From Saposhnikovia divaricata (lineage: Eukaryota > Streptophyta > Magnoliopsida > Apiales > Apiaceae), in NCBI GenBank assembly GCA_036435485.1, contig CM071594.1:195390216-195454215 (forward strand): a stretch of DNA of 64,000 nt. Direction: 5' to 3'. Both the position numbers and the translations under genes were made by a program. How positions within the stretch are numbered: the first letter of the stretch is position 1; the number at the start of each line of letters is the position of its first letter. This document shows, piece by piece, positions 11,207-24,949 of this stretch. The notes under the pieces are model-generated. The model ran no database searches. It was given only the letters and a program-made list of their open reading frames with translations, and was not told where the DNA came from.

Positions 11207-14200
11207 ATGGCACCAAAAAGAGGAAGACCCGCAAAGAATCCTCGTCCTCAACCCGTGGTGAATCCAGAGAATGAGGTTCCACCTCAGAACCAAGTTCCAA
11301 ACCCGGAACCACAACTCGCTCGAGATCCTAATCAAGAAAATAACCCGATGAGTCTACTTATGAACTTTCTTATTCAGCATACCCAGAACCTTCAGCCCCA
11401 ACGGAACCAACATCCAGTGGGAGGAAATCTACCTCCAGCTCAGCTGACACAGGCCACCGTTAGTTTCAAATCATTTAAATCTCTGAATCCCCCTGAGTTT
11501 AAGGGTACTACCGATCCCGTTGAAGCAAGAATATGGTTACGTGAAATAGAAAAGACCTTTGAGATCGTAGGGGTAGAAGAAGAGAAGAAAACTATCTTTG
11601 CAGCCTACATGTTAAAAGGTGAAGCGAATTATTGGTGGGAATCAAAGAGAGCAATGGAAGGGAACGTAGTCATACCCTGGACCAGGTTCACGCAGCTATT
11701 TTTGGAGAAATATTTTCCTAAATACTTGGAGAGTCAAATGGAGGTCAAGTTTCTGGAACTCAAACAAGGCAACATGACTGTAGCTGAATATGAAGCCAAG
11801 TTTTCTGAACTCTCTAGGTTTGTGCCTTACCATGTGGATACTGACGAAAAGAGAGCTAAACGTTTTCAACTAGGGCTGAAGCCATGGATCCAGAATCGAG
11901 TTGCGGTCCTAGAAATCACTAACTATGCTACTGTGGTTCAAAAAGCATCTATTGTGGAAAGTGGATCTGAGTTGTATTCAAAGGACAAGGATATGAAGAA
12001 AAGGAAGTTTCATAATCGTGGAAATAATTTTGAGAGGAAGCCGAATGATCGGAATGGAAAGAGACCTTTTGTGAAGCGGGAAGACAGAAGCAATGATACA
12101 AAGAGAACCGAGAATCAAGACACTAGTGGAAACAACCAAAAGTCCAGACCCACTCAGGCAGCCAATCTAATTCAAGTAAGGCCACCGCTACCCAAATGCA
12201 AAACGTGTGGAAGGAAACACCCAGGACCATGTAATCTGGCCAGCATTGTTTGTTACAACTGTGGACAAAAAGGGCACTATTCTTCTCACTGCAAGGATAA
12301 GGCCGTTACTTGTTTCAATTGCGGAAAGAAGGGACATATTGCACGATATTGCAAGTCACCACCAAAGGAGACAACTGCACCTAGACTCATGGCACCTCCC
12401 AGCAACAAGCCAACTGCTCATACTTTCAACATGACGGTGAAGGATGCTATTGCTGATAGTGATGTGATTGCAGGTACGCTTTTAGTCAATTCTGTAGATG
12501 CATGTGTTTTGTTTGATTCGGGAGCAACAAAATCTTTCATATCGGAGAATTTTAGGAATAAATTGGATATTCAGTCCGTACCATTAGGGGAGACATTGAT
12601 TATAGAAGTAGCAAATCAGGAAAAAGTCCCTGTAGATCAGATATGTCCAGATTGTGGAATCGAAATCCAAGGACAACGTTTCGAAGCAGACCTTCTTTCT
12701 TTTAATTTAGGGGAGTTTGATATAATTCTGGGAATGGATTGGTTGACACGTTATGATGCTCAAATCAATTGTCGGCGTAAGTGGGTTAGTTTAAAGGGAC
12801 CCAACGGCAAAAGAATACAATTTCGCGGAAGGAAACCTACTAGTAATTTTCTGACTATGATTCAAGCGAAGAAACTACTAAGGAGTGGGTGTCAAGCCTA
12901 CTTAGCTTATGTGGTTGACAACGAGAAGCAAGCCCCTGCCATTGATGAAATCCCTATAGTGAATCAATTCGAAGATGTTTTTCCTGAAGAGTTACCTGGA
13001 TTGCCGCCCGACAGAGAAATAGAATTCAATATCGATCTTGCCCCGGGAACTGCACCGATTTCCAAAGCACCATACCGAATGGCTCCAGTTGAGATGAAGG
13101 AGTTGGCTACCCAACTGCAAGAATTACTTGACAAAGGCGTAATCAGACCAAGTGTATCCCCGTGGGGAGCTCCAGTGCTGTTCGTGAAGAAGAAGGACGG
13201 ATCTATGCGACTATGTATTGATTATTGTGAGTTGAACAAGATGGCCATCAAGAATAAGTACCCTCTACCCTGAATCGATGATCTGTTTGACCAACTTAAG
13301 GGAGCTAGATGTTTTTCAAAGATTGATTTGAGATCCGGCTATCATCAACTAAAGATCAAGCCTGAAGATATTCCTAAGACTGCCTTTAGGACCCGATATG
13401 GACATTACGAATTCTTAGTCATGTCTTTTGGATTGACGAATGCGCCAGCTGCTTTTATGGATTTGATGAATCGTGTGTTCAAGAGGTACTTGGACAAATT
13501 CGTGATTGTATTTATTGATGACATCCTGATATACTCGAAGTCTCCTGAGGAACATGCTGAACACCTCCGTTTAGTTCTGGAAATGCTGAGAAAGGAAAAG
13601 TTATATGCGAAATTCTCAAAGTGTGAATTCTGGCTAAAAGAAGTTCAATTTTTGGGACACATTGTAAGCGGCGAAGGGATTTCTGTAGACCCCGCAAAGA
13701 TAGAAGCTGTAGCAGATTGGGAGAGACCCAAGACTCCAACCGAAGTTAGAAGTTTCCTTGGATTGGCCGGATACTATCGTAGATTCGTGAAGGATTTCTC
13801 AAAGATAGCTACGCCACTGACTCGACTTACCAGAAAGAGTGAAAAGTTCGAATGGACCCCCAAATGCGAAGAAAGCTTTCAAGAATTGAAGAAGAGGTTG
13901 ACTACTGCCCCGGTGTTGACCTTACCCGATGAAAAAGGCGATTTCGTAATTTTCAGCGACGCTTCTCACAAGGGTTTAGGATGTGTTTTGATGCAACACG
14001 GAAAAGTAATAGCTTACGCCTCTCGGCAACTGAAGGAGTATGAGTCCCGTTACCCTACTCACGATTTGGAACTTGCTGCTATTGTTTTTGCACTCAAGAT
14101 TTGGAGACATTACCTTTATGGAGAGAAATGCGAGATTTACACGGATCACAAGAGTTTAAAGTATATATTCACGCAGAAGGAATTAAACATGAGACAGAGA

Positions 14201-15835
14201 AGATGGTTAGAATTGATCAAGGACTATGATTGCTTGATAAACTACCACCCAGGGAAGGCTAATGTTGTGGCTGATGCATTAAGTAGAAAGGAGAGACTAA
14301 ACCTGTTGACAACCTCAGAACAATTGGTCAGAGAATTTGAGAAAATGGAATTAGAAGTCAAGGTCCCAGTCCAAAACAATGAAAGAGTTTACAGCATTCA
14401 GTTTCAACCAGAGTTACTCGAGAAGATTCGACGTTGTCAAGAACAAGTAATGGAAGAAAGAAGATCAGAGTTGACCGGAGAAGAATTTATAAGTTCAAAA
14501 GATGAAAAGGGAATTAAGCGATTTGCATCGAGAATATGGATTCCTAATGTTATAGAGTTGAAGGAAGAAATTATGAGCGAAGCGCATAACTCGAGATATT
14601 CCATTCACCCAGGGAGCACAAAAATGTATCAAGACATCAAGTTGAATTATTGGTGGCCCAACATGAAGAGGGAGATTGCAGAATGGGTAAGTAAGTGTTT
14701 GACATGTCAGAAAGTGAAGGCAGAACATCAACGACCAAGTGGACTTCTACAACCTTTAGAGATACCCGAGTGGAAATGGGAGCATATTACCATGGATTTT
14801 GTCGTAGGATTGCCCCGAACTAGAGCCAGTCACGATGCTATTTGGGTTATTGTCGACCGACTCACTAAATCTGCGCATTTCCTACCAATTAGTGATAAGT
14901 ATTCCGTTGAGAGATTGGTGAACATATACCTAAAGGAGATTGTAGTTCGTCACGGAGTACCTGTTTCAATTGTATCTGATAGAGATGCCCGTTTTACTTC
15001 TCGATTTTGGAAAAGTTTTCAAGAATGTCTTGGCACGAAGTTAAATCTGAGCACTGCATATCATCCACAGACCGGCGGACAAAGTGAAAGGACGATTCAA
15101 ACAGTTGAAGATATGTTAAGAGCCTGTGCACTTGATTTTAAAGGAAGTTGGGATGAGCATTTGCCCCTAGTCGAGTTTGCGTACAACAATAGTTACCATT
15201 CGAGCATATGTATGGCACCTTATGAAGCTTTGTACGGAAGGAAGTGTAGATCACCGTTATATTGGGATGAAGTAGGAGAAAGAAAAATACTAGGACCGGA
15301 ATTACTTCAACAAACTAAGCAAGCAACCGAGGTTATTCGAAAAAGGTTAGTTTCAGCTCAAGATCGACAGAGGAAGTATGCAAATCAAAAGAGGAAAGAC
15401 AAAGCATTTGAAGTGGGAGAAAAAGTGATGTTGAAAGTTTCACCTTGGAAAGGAGTAATGAGATTCGAAAAGAAAGGCAAGTTAAGCCCCAGATATATAG
15501 GACCTTTTGAGATTCTTAAGAAGATAGGACCACTAGCTTATCAGTTGGCCCTACCTCCAGACCTTCAGCATATCCACGATGTGTTTCATGTCTCTGCGTT
15601 AAGAGAGTACCATTCTGATTTCAGGCATGTTATAACCTTCGAACCAGTGGAAATTCGTCCCGATTTGACATACGAGGAAAAGCCAGTGGAGATCCTAGAT
15701 TACAAAGTGCAAGAGTTAAGAACTAAGAAAGTAAATTTAGTAAAAGTACTTTGGAGAAACCACCAAGTTGAGGAAGCTACGTGGGAATTAGAAAGAGAAA
15801 TGAGGAACAAATATCCGGAATTGTTTAGTGCATAG
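11207..15835 (+). pseudogene. Gag-pol polyprotein of the Tekay-type chromovirus, one in-frame stop
   Basis: One frame of 1,542 codons from ATG 11207, interrupted only by TGA at 13271-13273 in the reverse transcriptase. Domains in order: gag; three Cys-His knuckles (about residues 331-380, including CYNCGQKGHYSSHC); aspartic protease with DSGA near 437; RT with the FIDD catalytic motif at 13511-13522; RNase H with SDAS and TDHKSL motifs; integrase with an HHCC zinc module (14580-14710) and D, D, E residues in DFVVG, SDRDARF and SERTIQ; GPF module near 15500; and a chromodomain-like tail ending at 15835. The stop lies where RT normally has a conserved Pro-Leu-Pro-basic stretch. The triplet and its next base fit decay of a methylated CpG. 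This copy would need help in trans. Confidence 0.93.
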
Positions 15836-15859
15836 TTTTGATTCCGAGGACGGAATCCT

Positions 15860-15873
15860 TTAAGGGGGGAAGA
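15860..15873 (+). other. Polypurine tract of the chromovirus
   Basis: TTAAGGGGGGAAGA just before the 3' LTR start at 15875. It primes plus-strand synthesis. Confidence 0.85.
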
Positions 15874-15874
15874 C

Positions 15875-16921
15875 TGTAATATCCGCGAATTTTCGAATAA
15901 ATATTTCTACTCGACATTTAAATTTTTATTTAAGAGTGATTCGCTAATATATTTAATTAGCGCGTTTTTGTGAAATTTTAAGATTTTATTTATTCATAGG
16001 TAAATAAATATTATATTATACCTATTAATTTATATTTATTTGGTATTCATTAAAATTATGAAATTTAGGAAAATAAGATTTAAATTTTTGGATCGAATTT
16101 ACTTTAAAGTACGAAATTAGAGTCTCGTTTTAACACGGGAGAAAACGGGATTATTATCGGATAGTGGAAAAGAAAAATTATTTGGCACTATCATGGTCAT
16201 TATGATGACATTTTAAATTGTTCCCCATATTCCATTTTTTTTTATTTAATTACTAATGTCACTAACTAATCAGTGGTCTCGTTATTATTACAAACGGGTG
16301 GACTTGGCTTTATAAAACTAAATCAGATGGTAGTTCTATTTCATTCAAAACCAAAACTCACCCAATACACTTTCCTCTCCACAACACAGACCAAAAGAAA
16401 AAAACCCACAGGTAGTTTACTTGTTTCTTTTATATTGTTTTTTTTTCGGTTTCATTGTTTTATTCAGTTATGCTCGGTTAATTGTTGTCGATGGTGGTGT
16501 GATTGGCGTTTGAATCTGGGTAGGGAGAGATTGGTGGGGAGTTGGGTGATGTTTATTGTTGTGGTTAAATCAGAAAGGGAAACTGTGATGTGGTGGAATA
16601 AGGGAGAAGATAGGATGTTGTTGTTGTTGGGGCAGGGGTGGTGTTGTACTGTTGTCGGAGATAGAGAGGGAGTTAGAGAGGACGAGAGATGGGAGTGAGG
16701 AGAGATAGACGGACGGTAGAGGGGCAACGGCGGGAGAGAAGAGGGATGGAGAGGGAGGTCGCGAGAGATTGTGAGAGACAGAGAGATAGAGTTTTGTGTG
16801 GGTTGTTTCAATTGATGAATTTGAGAGGGGGACAGAGATGGTAAAGGGAGGATGGTCGGAGTTTTACAGTGAAATCAGGGAAGGGTTCGACGGGGAGAAG
16901 AGAAAAAGGGAGAGGGAGAGG

Positions 16922-16954
<33 letters not shown>

Positions 16955-19494
16955 GCAGGCGAGAGAGAGAGATTGCAAGAAAGAGATTTGGGAGAGAGGG
17001 CAGGCGAGAGAGAGAGATTGCAGAGAGAGAGAGATTAGAGAGAGAGAGAGAGACTGTAGAGAGAAAGAGAGATATGCAGGGGAGGGGGTGGGACCCACGG
17101 TGGGGTGAGTGGGACCCACGTAAATTTCTGTTAAATGCAATAATAATATAGTAATATCGATTGAATGTTAAAAATCGAGATTTAATTTTTTGGGTCGCTA
17201 CTTTTTTTTAAAACCGATTTAATTATTTGGAATGATATTTAAAATTATGAGAAATATATAGATTTAAATAAAAAATGGTTTAATTAATTAAATAGAAATA
17301 TTTTGTGTTTTTGAACACAAATTAGAGATTTATTAATTTATAAATAAAAGAAGAATATTCGTGAATAAATAGAGTAATTTAGGATTTTCTTTTGGGAAGC
17401 AGTTGTTAATATTTTCCGGTTTATTTTAGTTAACCGGATCGAGTCAGATTTAATTTAGAGATTAATATTTTATTACATAAATTAAGATTTGTGAAGTTTA
17501 TTAAAAGTGGAATTCTTTGATGATTTATTTTTTTTAAAAATTGAGAATAATTATTTTGGATTTAAATGGAATAAAAATGGATGTTTGAATTTTTCATTTT
17601 GAGTAAGGATTTAGATTTCCAGGTATCAAAAATAGGATATATCCTCCAGATTTAATTCCTGTGTTCGAAGAGATATTTATCCCGGAATTAATTTCCGTTA
17701 TTTATTCCGGAGATTTTTATGATATATTATTTTATTATTAATTATATTATCGGATCGGGAATATTTTATTCTGAAGAATCGCTCACGTATTTCTGGTTGC
17801 CATTTTTAGAAAATAATTCTCGAGACGTAGATCGACGCCAAGTTCACGGGTAGAGTATAATTTTTATCTGCATTCATTTGCACTTCGAGATCGAGGCAAG
17901 TTCATTCATACCCTAACTTTTGGAAATTTTGAATTTCTGTTCGTGTTATTTAATTCCTTAATTATTTTCGAGGTATTATATGTTGAGATTATCTGTTGCT
18001 CTGTATGATGCAATAATTTCTTTTGAGAATTATTTCTTGTTAAATATTATTATGCTGTTAAGTTAGTTTATTTGAGAATTATAATCCCTATAAGCGTAGA
18101 AATAATTTAGTTGCTATCGGGTCGATCTCATTAATTCGAGACGAATATTATTTTGATTCAGTGAAACTAATCTCATTCGTCTGAGATAGTTAAATTTATT
18201 CTTTTCGATTGAATTTATTATACAAATTCAATCGTTATTTATTGATTATCTTTTAGTTAGTTCCTCGTTTGAACTAACCGATAGGAGTTTGAAAATTATA
18301 ATTGTTAGAGATTTTTATTCGTCGATCGAGTGAAAAATATTCTATTTAAACGTTCATCAATGTTGAGTATTAAAAATATTGAGAAGTACTATTTGTTCAG
18401 TACGACTCCCAATTACTTCAATCTTAAGACTATTCTCATAAATTCGAGATAGTTGATCTTATTGTCAAGGTTTGGCATTTTTTTCGTGTCAACCGATAAA
18501 TTATTATTATTGAGAATTTACATCAGTCCATTGTTCGGATTGGTGGTAAAATCGAGTCATACTGGCAGTTTGCCAGATTTGTAAATATTTTCTGGGAGAA
18601 TTATTTCAAGTTATCTATACCCCAAATATTCGGGAATTCTGTATTCTACCGGTCAATTTTGGGCAAGAGGCCCATTATAGAGAAAGAGAGACTCGTGTAC
18701 CGTTTTACGGACCCGAGAATAATTAGGCACTTTGTTGCCATGGTTGAATTGATAACCATTATGATGCTAGCATTCATACATATATATTATTGTTGATATC
18801 GTATTGTAGCCGTGATCGGGCGAAGTGCGGTGTCATTGGAGGCCGGTATTCTTGGTTGGTTAGTTGATCGCCCCACCGAGATACGGAGAGGTGGAAGACC
18901 AGTTCATTCTTAAATCATGAGTTATCAGAGTTATATCAAATGAGTTATCGAGTATTCTGTTTCGAGATGAGTAATGAGTCTTTTGAGTATTCTGTTTTGA
19001 GATGAGTTTTGAGCCTTTCGAGTATGATATTTTCGAGATGAATTTGAGCCAAATCATATTGAGATATCCGATATTAAAATTTTGAGTATTTATTTCTGTA
19101 AACTTTATTATATTTATATACCGAGCGAGAAGAGAACTTGTTGGGCACTATAGTTGCTCATTCTTGCTTTACAACATTTTGTTCAGCTGTCAAGACGGAA
19201 AGAGGCGAGACGTCCAGCTAGGGCTACAGAGGCAAGGGGAAAGCGCAAGGCTATGGCAACAATAATTAGAAGATCCAGATGGAATCTTTATATTTCTACT
19301 GTTGTGAACTTTTGTAACATATTATTTCGAGATGTATCAAGTTGGATTGTACTATGTTGTGAAGACGATCTTGGACTTGCGGAGTGGGACATTTATGCTC
19401 CGTTGTAATAAATTTTGGTATTGTTAAGGCGTGATCATATTGAGACAATGTGACGACCCGGGTCCCCTGTCAGGGTGGATTTGGGGGCGTTACA
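15875..19494 (+). repeat. 3' LTR of the chromovirus (3,620 bp)
   Basis: Direct repeat of 5781-9453, ending GGGGGCGTTACA next to the TTTTA target duplication. Differences seen include single-base changes (for example in the GA-adjacent region), short T-run changes and the shorter GA tract. Confidence 0.92.
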
Positions 19495-19689
19495 TTTTAG
19501 TTAGATAAAATATAAACGATATAAATTGATAGTAGGATGGATATAAATTGATAAGTAAGGGTAAATAAGTAAAATCAACAGGTACTATACCGAACAACCA
19601 AACTTTTGATGTTTCGGCTTTTATATAATAGTATTGATTTGTACTTTTATGTTTTGCTTAATGTGATTATTTTAATTTTTGAATTTTGA

Positions 19690-19853
19690 ATTAGAAACCC
19701 GATTTAAACTCGAATCTGATCCGAAACCCGATAAAACCCGATGATTTGGATTTGAATTTCGATTTTCAAACCCGAATCCAGACCTGAACCGATCCGAAAA
19801 TTTTGAATTTGGATTTGGCCAAACCCAATCTGATCCGACCCGTTGCCAATCCT
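19690..19853 (-). mobile_element. hAT-like terminal region
   Basis: Degenerate ACCCGA / GATCCGA motifs run to a terminus at 19853 whose reverse complement begins TAGGATTGGCAACGGGTCGG, a form seen at the ends of plant hAT elements. The opposite end and the 8-bp duplication were not found, so this may be a fragment. Confidence 0.4.
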
Positions 19854-19881
19854 AGTTGCGCCAACCCTGCTCGTCCATATA

Positions 19882-20187
19882 CTCCCTCTCCCCGACTGTT
19901 TTCTTTACATTGCAATTTTGCACAAAAACCAAGGTAATTGGATAAAATGAATAAATTAACTAAGGATAGTGGATGTAATATTGTTAAAATAAATGAATTA
20001 GTGGGTGTAATAATGATTTTATTGTTAAAATAAGTGAAGTAGTGGGTGTAATAATGTAAAGTGTTGAAAAAGTGGAGTGAAGTAGTGGATGTAATAATCT
20101 ATTTTATTGTTAAAAGTTACTATTTTTAGTAATGTAAAGAATTGGTGGGACATCCCAAAAAGGAAAGTATAAAGAAATGAAAGGGAG
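19882..20187. mobile_element. Stowaway-like MITE
   Basis: Terminal CTCCCTC...GGGAG flanked by TA on both sides (19880-19881, 20188-20189). Inside are inverted TTTCTTTACATT and ATAAAGAAATGA segments and repeated AGTGGATGTAATA motifs. It is related to the copy at 23803-24084. Confidence 0.7.
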
Positions 20188-20189
20188 TA

Positions 20190-21287
20190 CAAATTAGGCC
20201 GACTTGGCTGGTATGTGTTGATGTCGTAAATGAGTTGAATTAAACCAAATTTTTTATTATATTAAAACTTATTTTTTATTAGATGATAATTGTGAGACAT
20301 GGTCATGGAGGGAGAATATTCATTTAAGTTGAATATTAATATTTTAATAAAAATGTTTTATTTATGAAAAATTTATTTATTAATTAAAATTATTTTATTT
20401 GTTATTTATTTATATTTATGTTTATTTAAGAAAATCGAAAAAAACATACATGATTATAATATCTACTTAAAACGTATATGATTTTGATAGATATATTATT
20501 TATTAACGCAATATAGTTGAAAATAAAAAAATTACAATTATAATAGTGTTTAACAATTTTATTATTTTACTGATAATAATAAAAATATGAATTTAGTGGT
20601 TGAACCAAAATAAAGGTAAAATCAAATTTGGTAGTTTTTTAAAATTTAAATTGTAATAAAAAATTATTATTATAATAGAATTTTTATTTTAGTTTTTCAA
20701 ATATAACAAAAAGTTCTAGGAAAAATTTTCATAGACTTTTAATAAAAGAATTATAATTATAATATAATCTTTATTTCTATTTATATTCAAAACAACATAA
20801 AATTTTACGAAAATAGAATTTTAGAGATGAAATTAAAATATCGTATGAACCAAATTTGGTAAAAAATATGAATATTAAAAAAATATTTATTAATAAAGAT
20901 TATAGATTTTTTTTAATAGTGCATTATTCAAATTTTTTGTCTACGGACATATTCTTAAACAATTTGTGAATTCATTTTACCTTCTATTTATTAACATTGC
21001 TCACAAACTCGAGTTCATAAAGAGTTTAACTTTTTTATTCTTTTTCATGGACATTAATGAATATATTTATGAATTTTACTTGTTTCTTGGTTTAATAAGC
21101 ACAAATCAACACATAAATAATTCAAAAAAGAAAAAAGCAAACTAAATATATAAATTTAAGTTTAAATATTAAAATAACAAGCTAACAATAAGCTTCTTTC
21201 ATCTCCAAATCTAACGAACTACAAAGCTGCTAATTTGATGATTTACAAAAAAAATACAAAAATTCAATTTCAAATTTAAAGGAGTAA
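20190..21287. other. AT-rich spacer, nothing recognised
   Basis: Very AT-rich, with no ORF above background and no clear repeat except simple A/T runs. It ends at the 3' terminus of the minus-strand Helitron-like element. Confidence 0.6.
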
Positions 21288-22335
21288 CTAGCGTTCTACC
21301 CGTGCTACACACCGACAGATAAATTATATTAATAAATTATATAAATATATTATTTTTATTTTTATTTGGAAAAATATATAATTTTATTAGAATGTTAATT
21401 AACATAAGTATAAAATTACTTATCCGTGAATTCATACCAATTGAATTAATATTAATATTATGAACCAATCTTCAAAACAAATACAATCCCCGTTGAAAAG
21501 TTCAAAATCCATCTTATTTGTTTTTTTTAAAATTTAGCTTTTATTTTATTTCTCTCTTTGTTAGAGAATATTTCTATGTATCATGTTAACAAATTTTTCA
21601 CCCATATTCTGAGAATTCGGTATATTTATTCAATATCGAATTCTTAAAATATTTATTATATTAATTCATTGAAAATATTTGTATGGTCGTGGTTAATTTT
21701 TCGATTCATATAAAAAATGTATAGAAACTTAATCCTCACGACTCCAATAAATCATTAGACTGTCTATCAGAAAAATGGTTGCATATTTCAGCGATATGAG
21801 AAAGGATATCTACTGTGCAAGATATATGAAACGAACGTAATTATAACAATAGAAACTTTCATCTAATCTAGTTTGGTATGCGATTGTTCAATATCATTTT
21901 TACAAATTATATGTCCTTTTATTAATGAATTGATTTACTATAAAAAAAATATTATCAACTAACCAAACAAATTCAATATATCACGCTCTTGGAGTAACAT
22001 ATGATTGTTAGATTTTATGATTATTGCCCTTAGCTTATTTGTAAAGACAACTTAAAATATGCATTTTCAGTTTGAAAGTTTGTATTTTTTCTTTTTATTC
22101 TTTTCAAGTAAAACATGGAATAATAAATTTTAGTTTTCTTTTATTCTTAAAATAAGACATATGAAAATGAGTATCACCTATCTTTTTTTAATTTGACTTA
22201 ACTTGTGAAAATAAGCTACTGTCCATAAAATTGAAATCAAATATGTAATATATAAACACATAATCACATTATTATATATGTGTCCTTGTAATTCAGATTT
22301 TGGGTTAAATAACATGAAATTCATTTTCCTTTAAC
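21288..22335 (-). mobile_element. Helitron-like element, minus strand
   Basis: Reverse-complement partner of 4711-5641. Its 3' end is CTAG at 21288-21291, preceded (plus strand) by A at 21287, with the same GCACGGGTAGAACG motif just inside. Similarity fades near 22335. No TC 5' end could be fixed. No coding capacity is seen. Confidence 0.5.
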
Positions 22336-22998
22336 AGTGAGTATATTTTTCCGACATATATAAGAAGAAATAGCTTATGTAGACCTGACAAATCGTTTTG
22401 TACATTCATGTCATGTACTTTAGGGTCTGGAACGAAAATGACATGATATTAAATAGTGTAGTCGAAATTAGAACACATAATGACACTAAATTACACAAAT
22501 TTTTTCGTGAACACGAAATGAAATTAAATACGTGAATAGAAAAAATATAACAATTACATGAAATATTACTATGTATCCAAGTTATGGAAATATATAATTA
22601 TATGTCTTAGAACAACATTGAGATTTTACAAAACAAAACTAAGAGTAGCATGAATGGTGTAAAGTCTCCCAAACAAAATGAAATCCTCTTTTTTATTTTT
22701 TCTTATTCTTATTTCTCGTTAACAAATATCTCTCTTTGTGTAGAATCTTTCTACCAAGTTATTTAGTTTTCTTAGCCATATTTATGCTTTGTTGATATAA
22801 AAAAATATAATCAACCAACCAAACAAATTCAATATATGCTCTTAGGTTAAGATATGGGAATTGATACTATTACTTTAATTCAAGAATACAAAATTCAAAA
22901 AGGCACCCTTTTATTAAAAACAATATATAATTTTAAGCGTATCAACCTTTTTTTATTTATCATTATTAATAATTTTTATAACAAAAATCGTAGTTGCT

Positions 22999-23040
<42 letters not shown>

Positions 23041-23800
23041 CTTTTCCCAAAAACTGCTAAACTAAAGTTTAGGAGCTAATATCAGTTTTTTAAGTTTTTT
23101 TTTGAATTTTTTTCTTGATTTTTCTTTATTTTTCAATAAATATATCATTGAAAGTCTAGTACCCGGTTGCCCGTTGGTGGATTTTATCTACCAAAATATT
23201 AGATTTTGTACTATCTCCTTGTAAATGATAAGCCTTATTTTCTTTTCATTGATTTTACTTTGGTTTTCAATAAATATCTCTCTTTATTGAGAGCCTGATA
23301 TCCTGTTCGTGGATTTTGTCTACCCATATATTAGATTTTGTTATATTAGTTCATTGATTTGGGTAGTATAGAATCACAGTTCTGGGCGGTTGGTTGAATA
23401 CGTTATGACCTCACGTTTATAACAAATTGTTAGATTATCTCGCCGAAAAGACTGTATAATTTAGTGATATAAGCTAGAGATGTACCATAATTGAAGATCT
23501 GTTCAATGATTGGATAAAGAAAATTAGTGATCTAATTTACTATGTGTTAGTTCAATTTTAATTTTTTTTGTAGATGTTGTATGCCCTTTTATTGATGATT
23601 TTTGCAGGTTTGATTATTTTTGTGGATGACATATGTCCTTTTATTGATAAATTAATTATCAATAAATAAATAGGGATTTATAAGAAAATTTTTGCTAAAT
23701 TGACCAATTTATTATGGAAATATTCACTAACTATATTTTCATTGACTCTGTAATATTTTTTATTTTTTGATTGATAATTTATACACCAAATAATGTATAG
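22336..23800. other. AT-rich spacer with CT microsatellite and a local duplication
   Basis: Holds (CT)n at 23000-23039 and a diverged direct duplication: about 23133-23215 matches about 23268-23350, sharing GTGGATTTT and ATATTAGATTTTGT. The segment near 22790-22850 resembles 21940-22000. No credible gene. Confidence 0.6.
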
Positions 23801-23802
23801 TA

Positions 23803-24084
23803 CTCCCTCCGTCCCCCCAGTTTCTTTACATTGTGTTTGGGCACTGAGACCAAGGATAGTGGGTGTAATATTGTTAAAATAAATGAAGTGGTGGGTGTAA
23901 TAATGATTTTATTGTTAAAATATGTAAAGTAGTGGGTGTAATAGTATAAAGTGTTGAAAAGTGGAGTGAAGTAGTGGATGTAATAATGCATTTTATTGTT
24001 AAAAGTTACTATTTTTAATAATGTAAAGAATTAGTAGGACGTCCCAAAAAGGAAAGTGTAAAGAAATGAGAGGGATAGAGGGAG
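23803..24084. mobile_element. Stowaway-like MITE (282 bp)
   Basis: Inverted ends CTCCCTCCGTCC and its complement-like GATAGAGGGAG, flanked by TA at 23801-23802 and 24085-24086. Internal TTTCTTTACATT and GTAAAGAAATGA form the subterminal inverted repeat. Same family as 19882-20187, with better-preserved ends. Confidence 0.8.
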
Positions 24085-24949
24085 TACTATTTAAGAGTAT
24101 ATTTAATATTTTGAATTATTCAAATATATTGTTAGGTCAAATTTTTTTTTTCATTAATTTTGCATAGTTAAAAAATTTCGTAATTAAAATGTTAAAAGAT
24201 GATTGGTTTAAAATCCATTATAATATTTTAATTGGTTGTTTCTAGTTTTTTTTATGAGTGAATTATTTAATACTTTACATAACTTAAATTTTGAATGTGT
24301 ATTTAGAATAGTGAGGTAAATAATTTTATATTGTTAATAATTTTAAATTCATGATTTTAATTATACCTCATGATTTTGAATTGAGAGTTTGAGATATCAA
24401 AATATTTATTATAAATATAATAGATTCATGTATTAATGTATAATTTTTTATATTAAATAATTATTGTATTTAGAATAAAATTGTTAAGTAATCATTGAAT
24501 AACATTGATAACCCAATATTGTAAAAAAAACATTTATCTATAGGCACACCTAATAATGTAAACAAATCCGGGGCACACCTAATATGTAAGTCGCAGAATT
24601 ATTGGAGTTTGCTACTGAATATTCTAATGGGAAATAACTCTGGGAGAATCCGGACTGGGGATGATGATAATCTAAACCGTTTTCTATTATTTTTTTTGTC
24701 AGAAATGTTTTTCTGTTAAATTTATTGGACAATTAAAATACGAAACATACAATACATATATACAATCGAAATAAAAAGATAATCTATCCAAGTATCGAAT
24801 GTCATATAATAAATAGATATAAATTAGTACCTTAACCGAAATTGATATGATTTAGCCATGAAGAGTATTGATGCATACATTTAGTTTATCAAAGTTGGCT
24901 AGGTCTGATGGGGAATAGGGAATAAGCGGCTTAGATTTCCTGTAATGTT
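24085..24949. other. AT-rich spacer, nothing recognised
   Basis: No gene, clear repeat or structured element seen. Confidence 0.5.

Larger units (their letters stand above)
5781..19494 (+). mobile_element. Complete Ty3/gypsy chromovirus (Tekay/Del type), 13.7 kb
   Basis: Bounded by identical 5-bp duplications TTTTA (5776-5780 and 19495-19499). Order: 5' LTR 5781-9453, primer site 9458, extra ORF 9632-10594, gag-pol 11207-15835, polypurine tract 15860, 3' LTR 15875-19494. The LTRs run parallel throughout and differ by scattered substitutions, a few short indels and mainly the length of a GA microsatellite, so insertion is fairly recent. Both coding regions now contain in-frame stops, so this copy is non-autonomous. 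Clade assignment rests on pol order, a C-terminal chromodomain-like tail and the very long LTRs. Confidence 0.93.
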
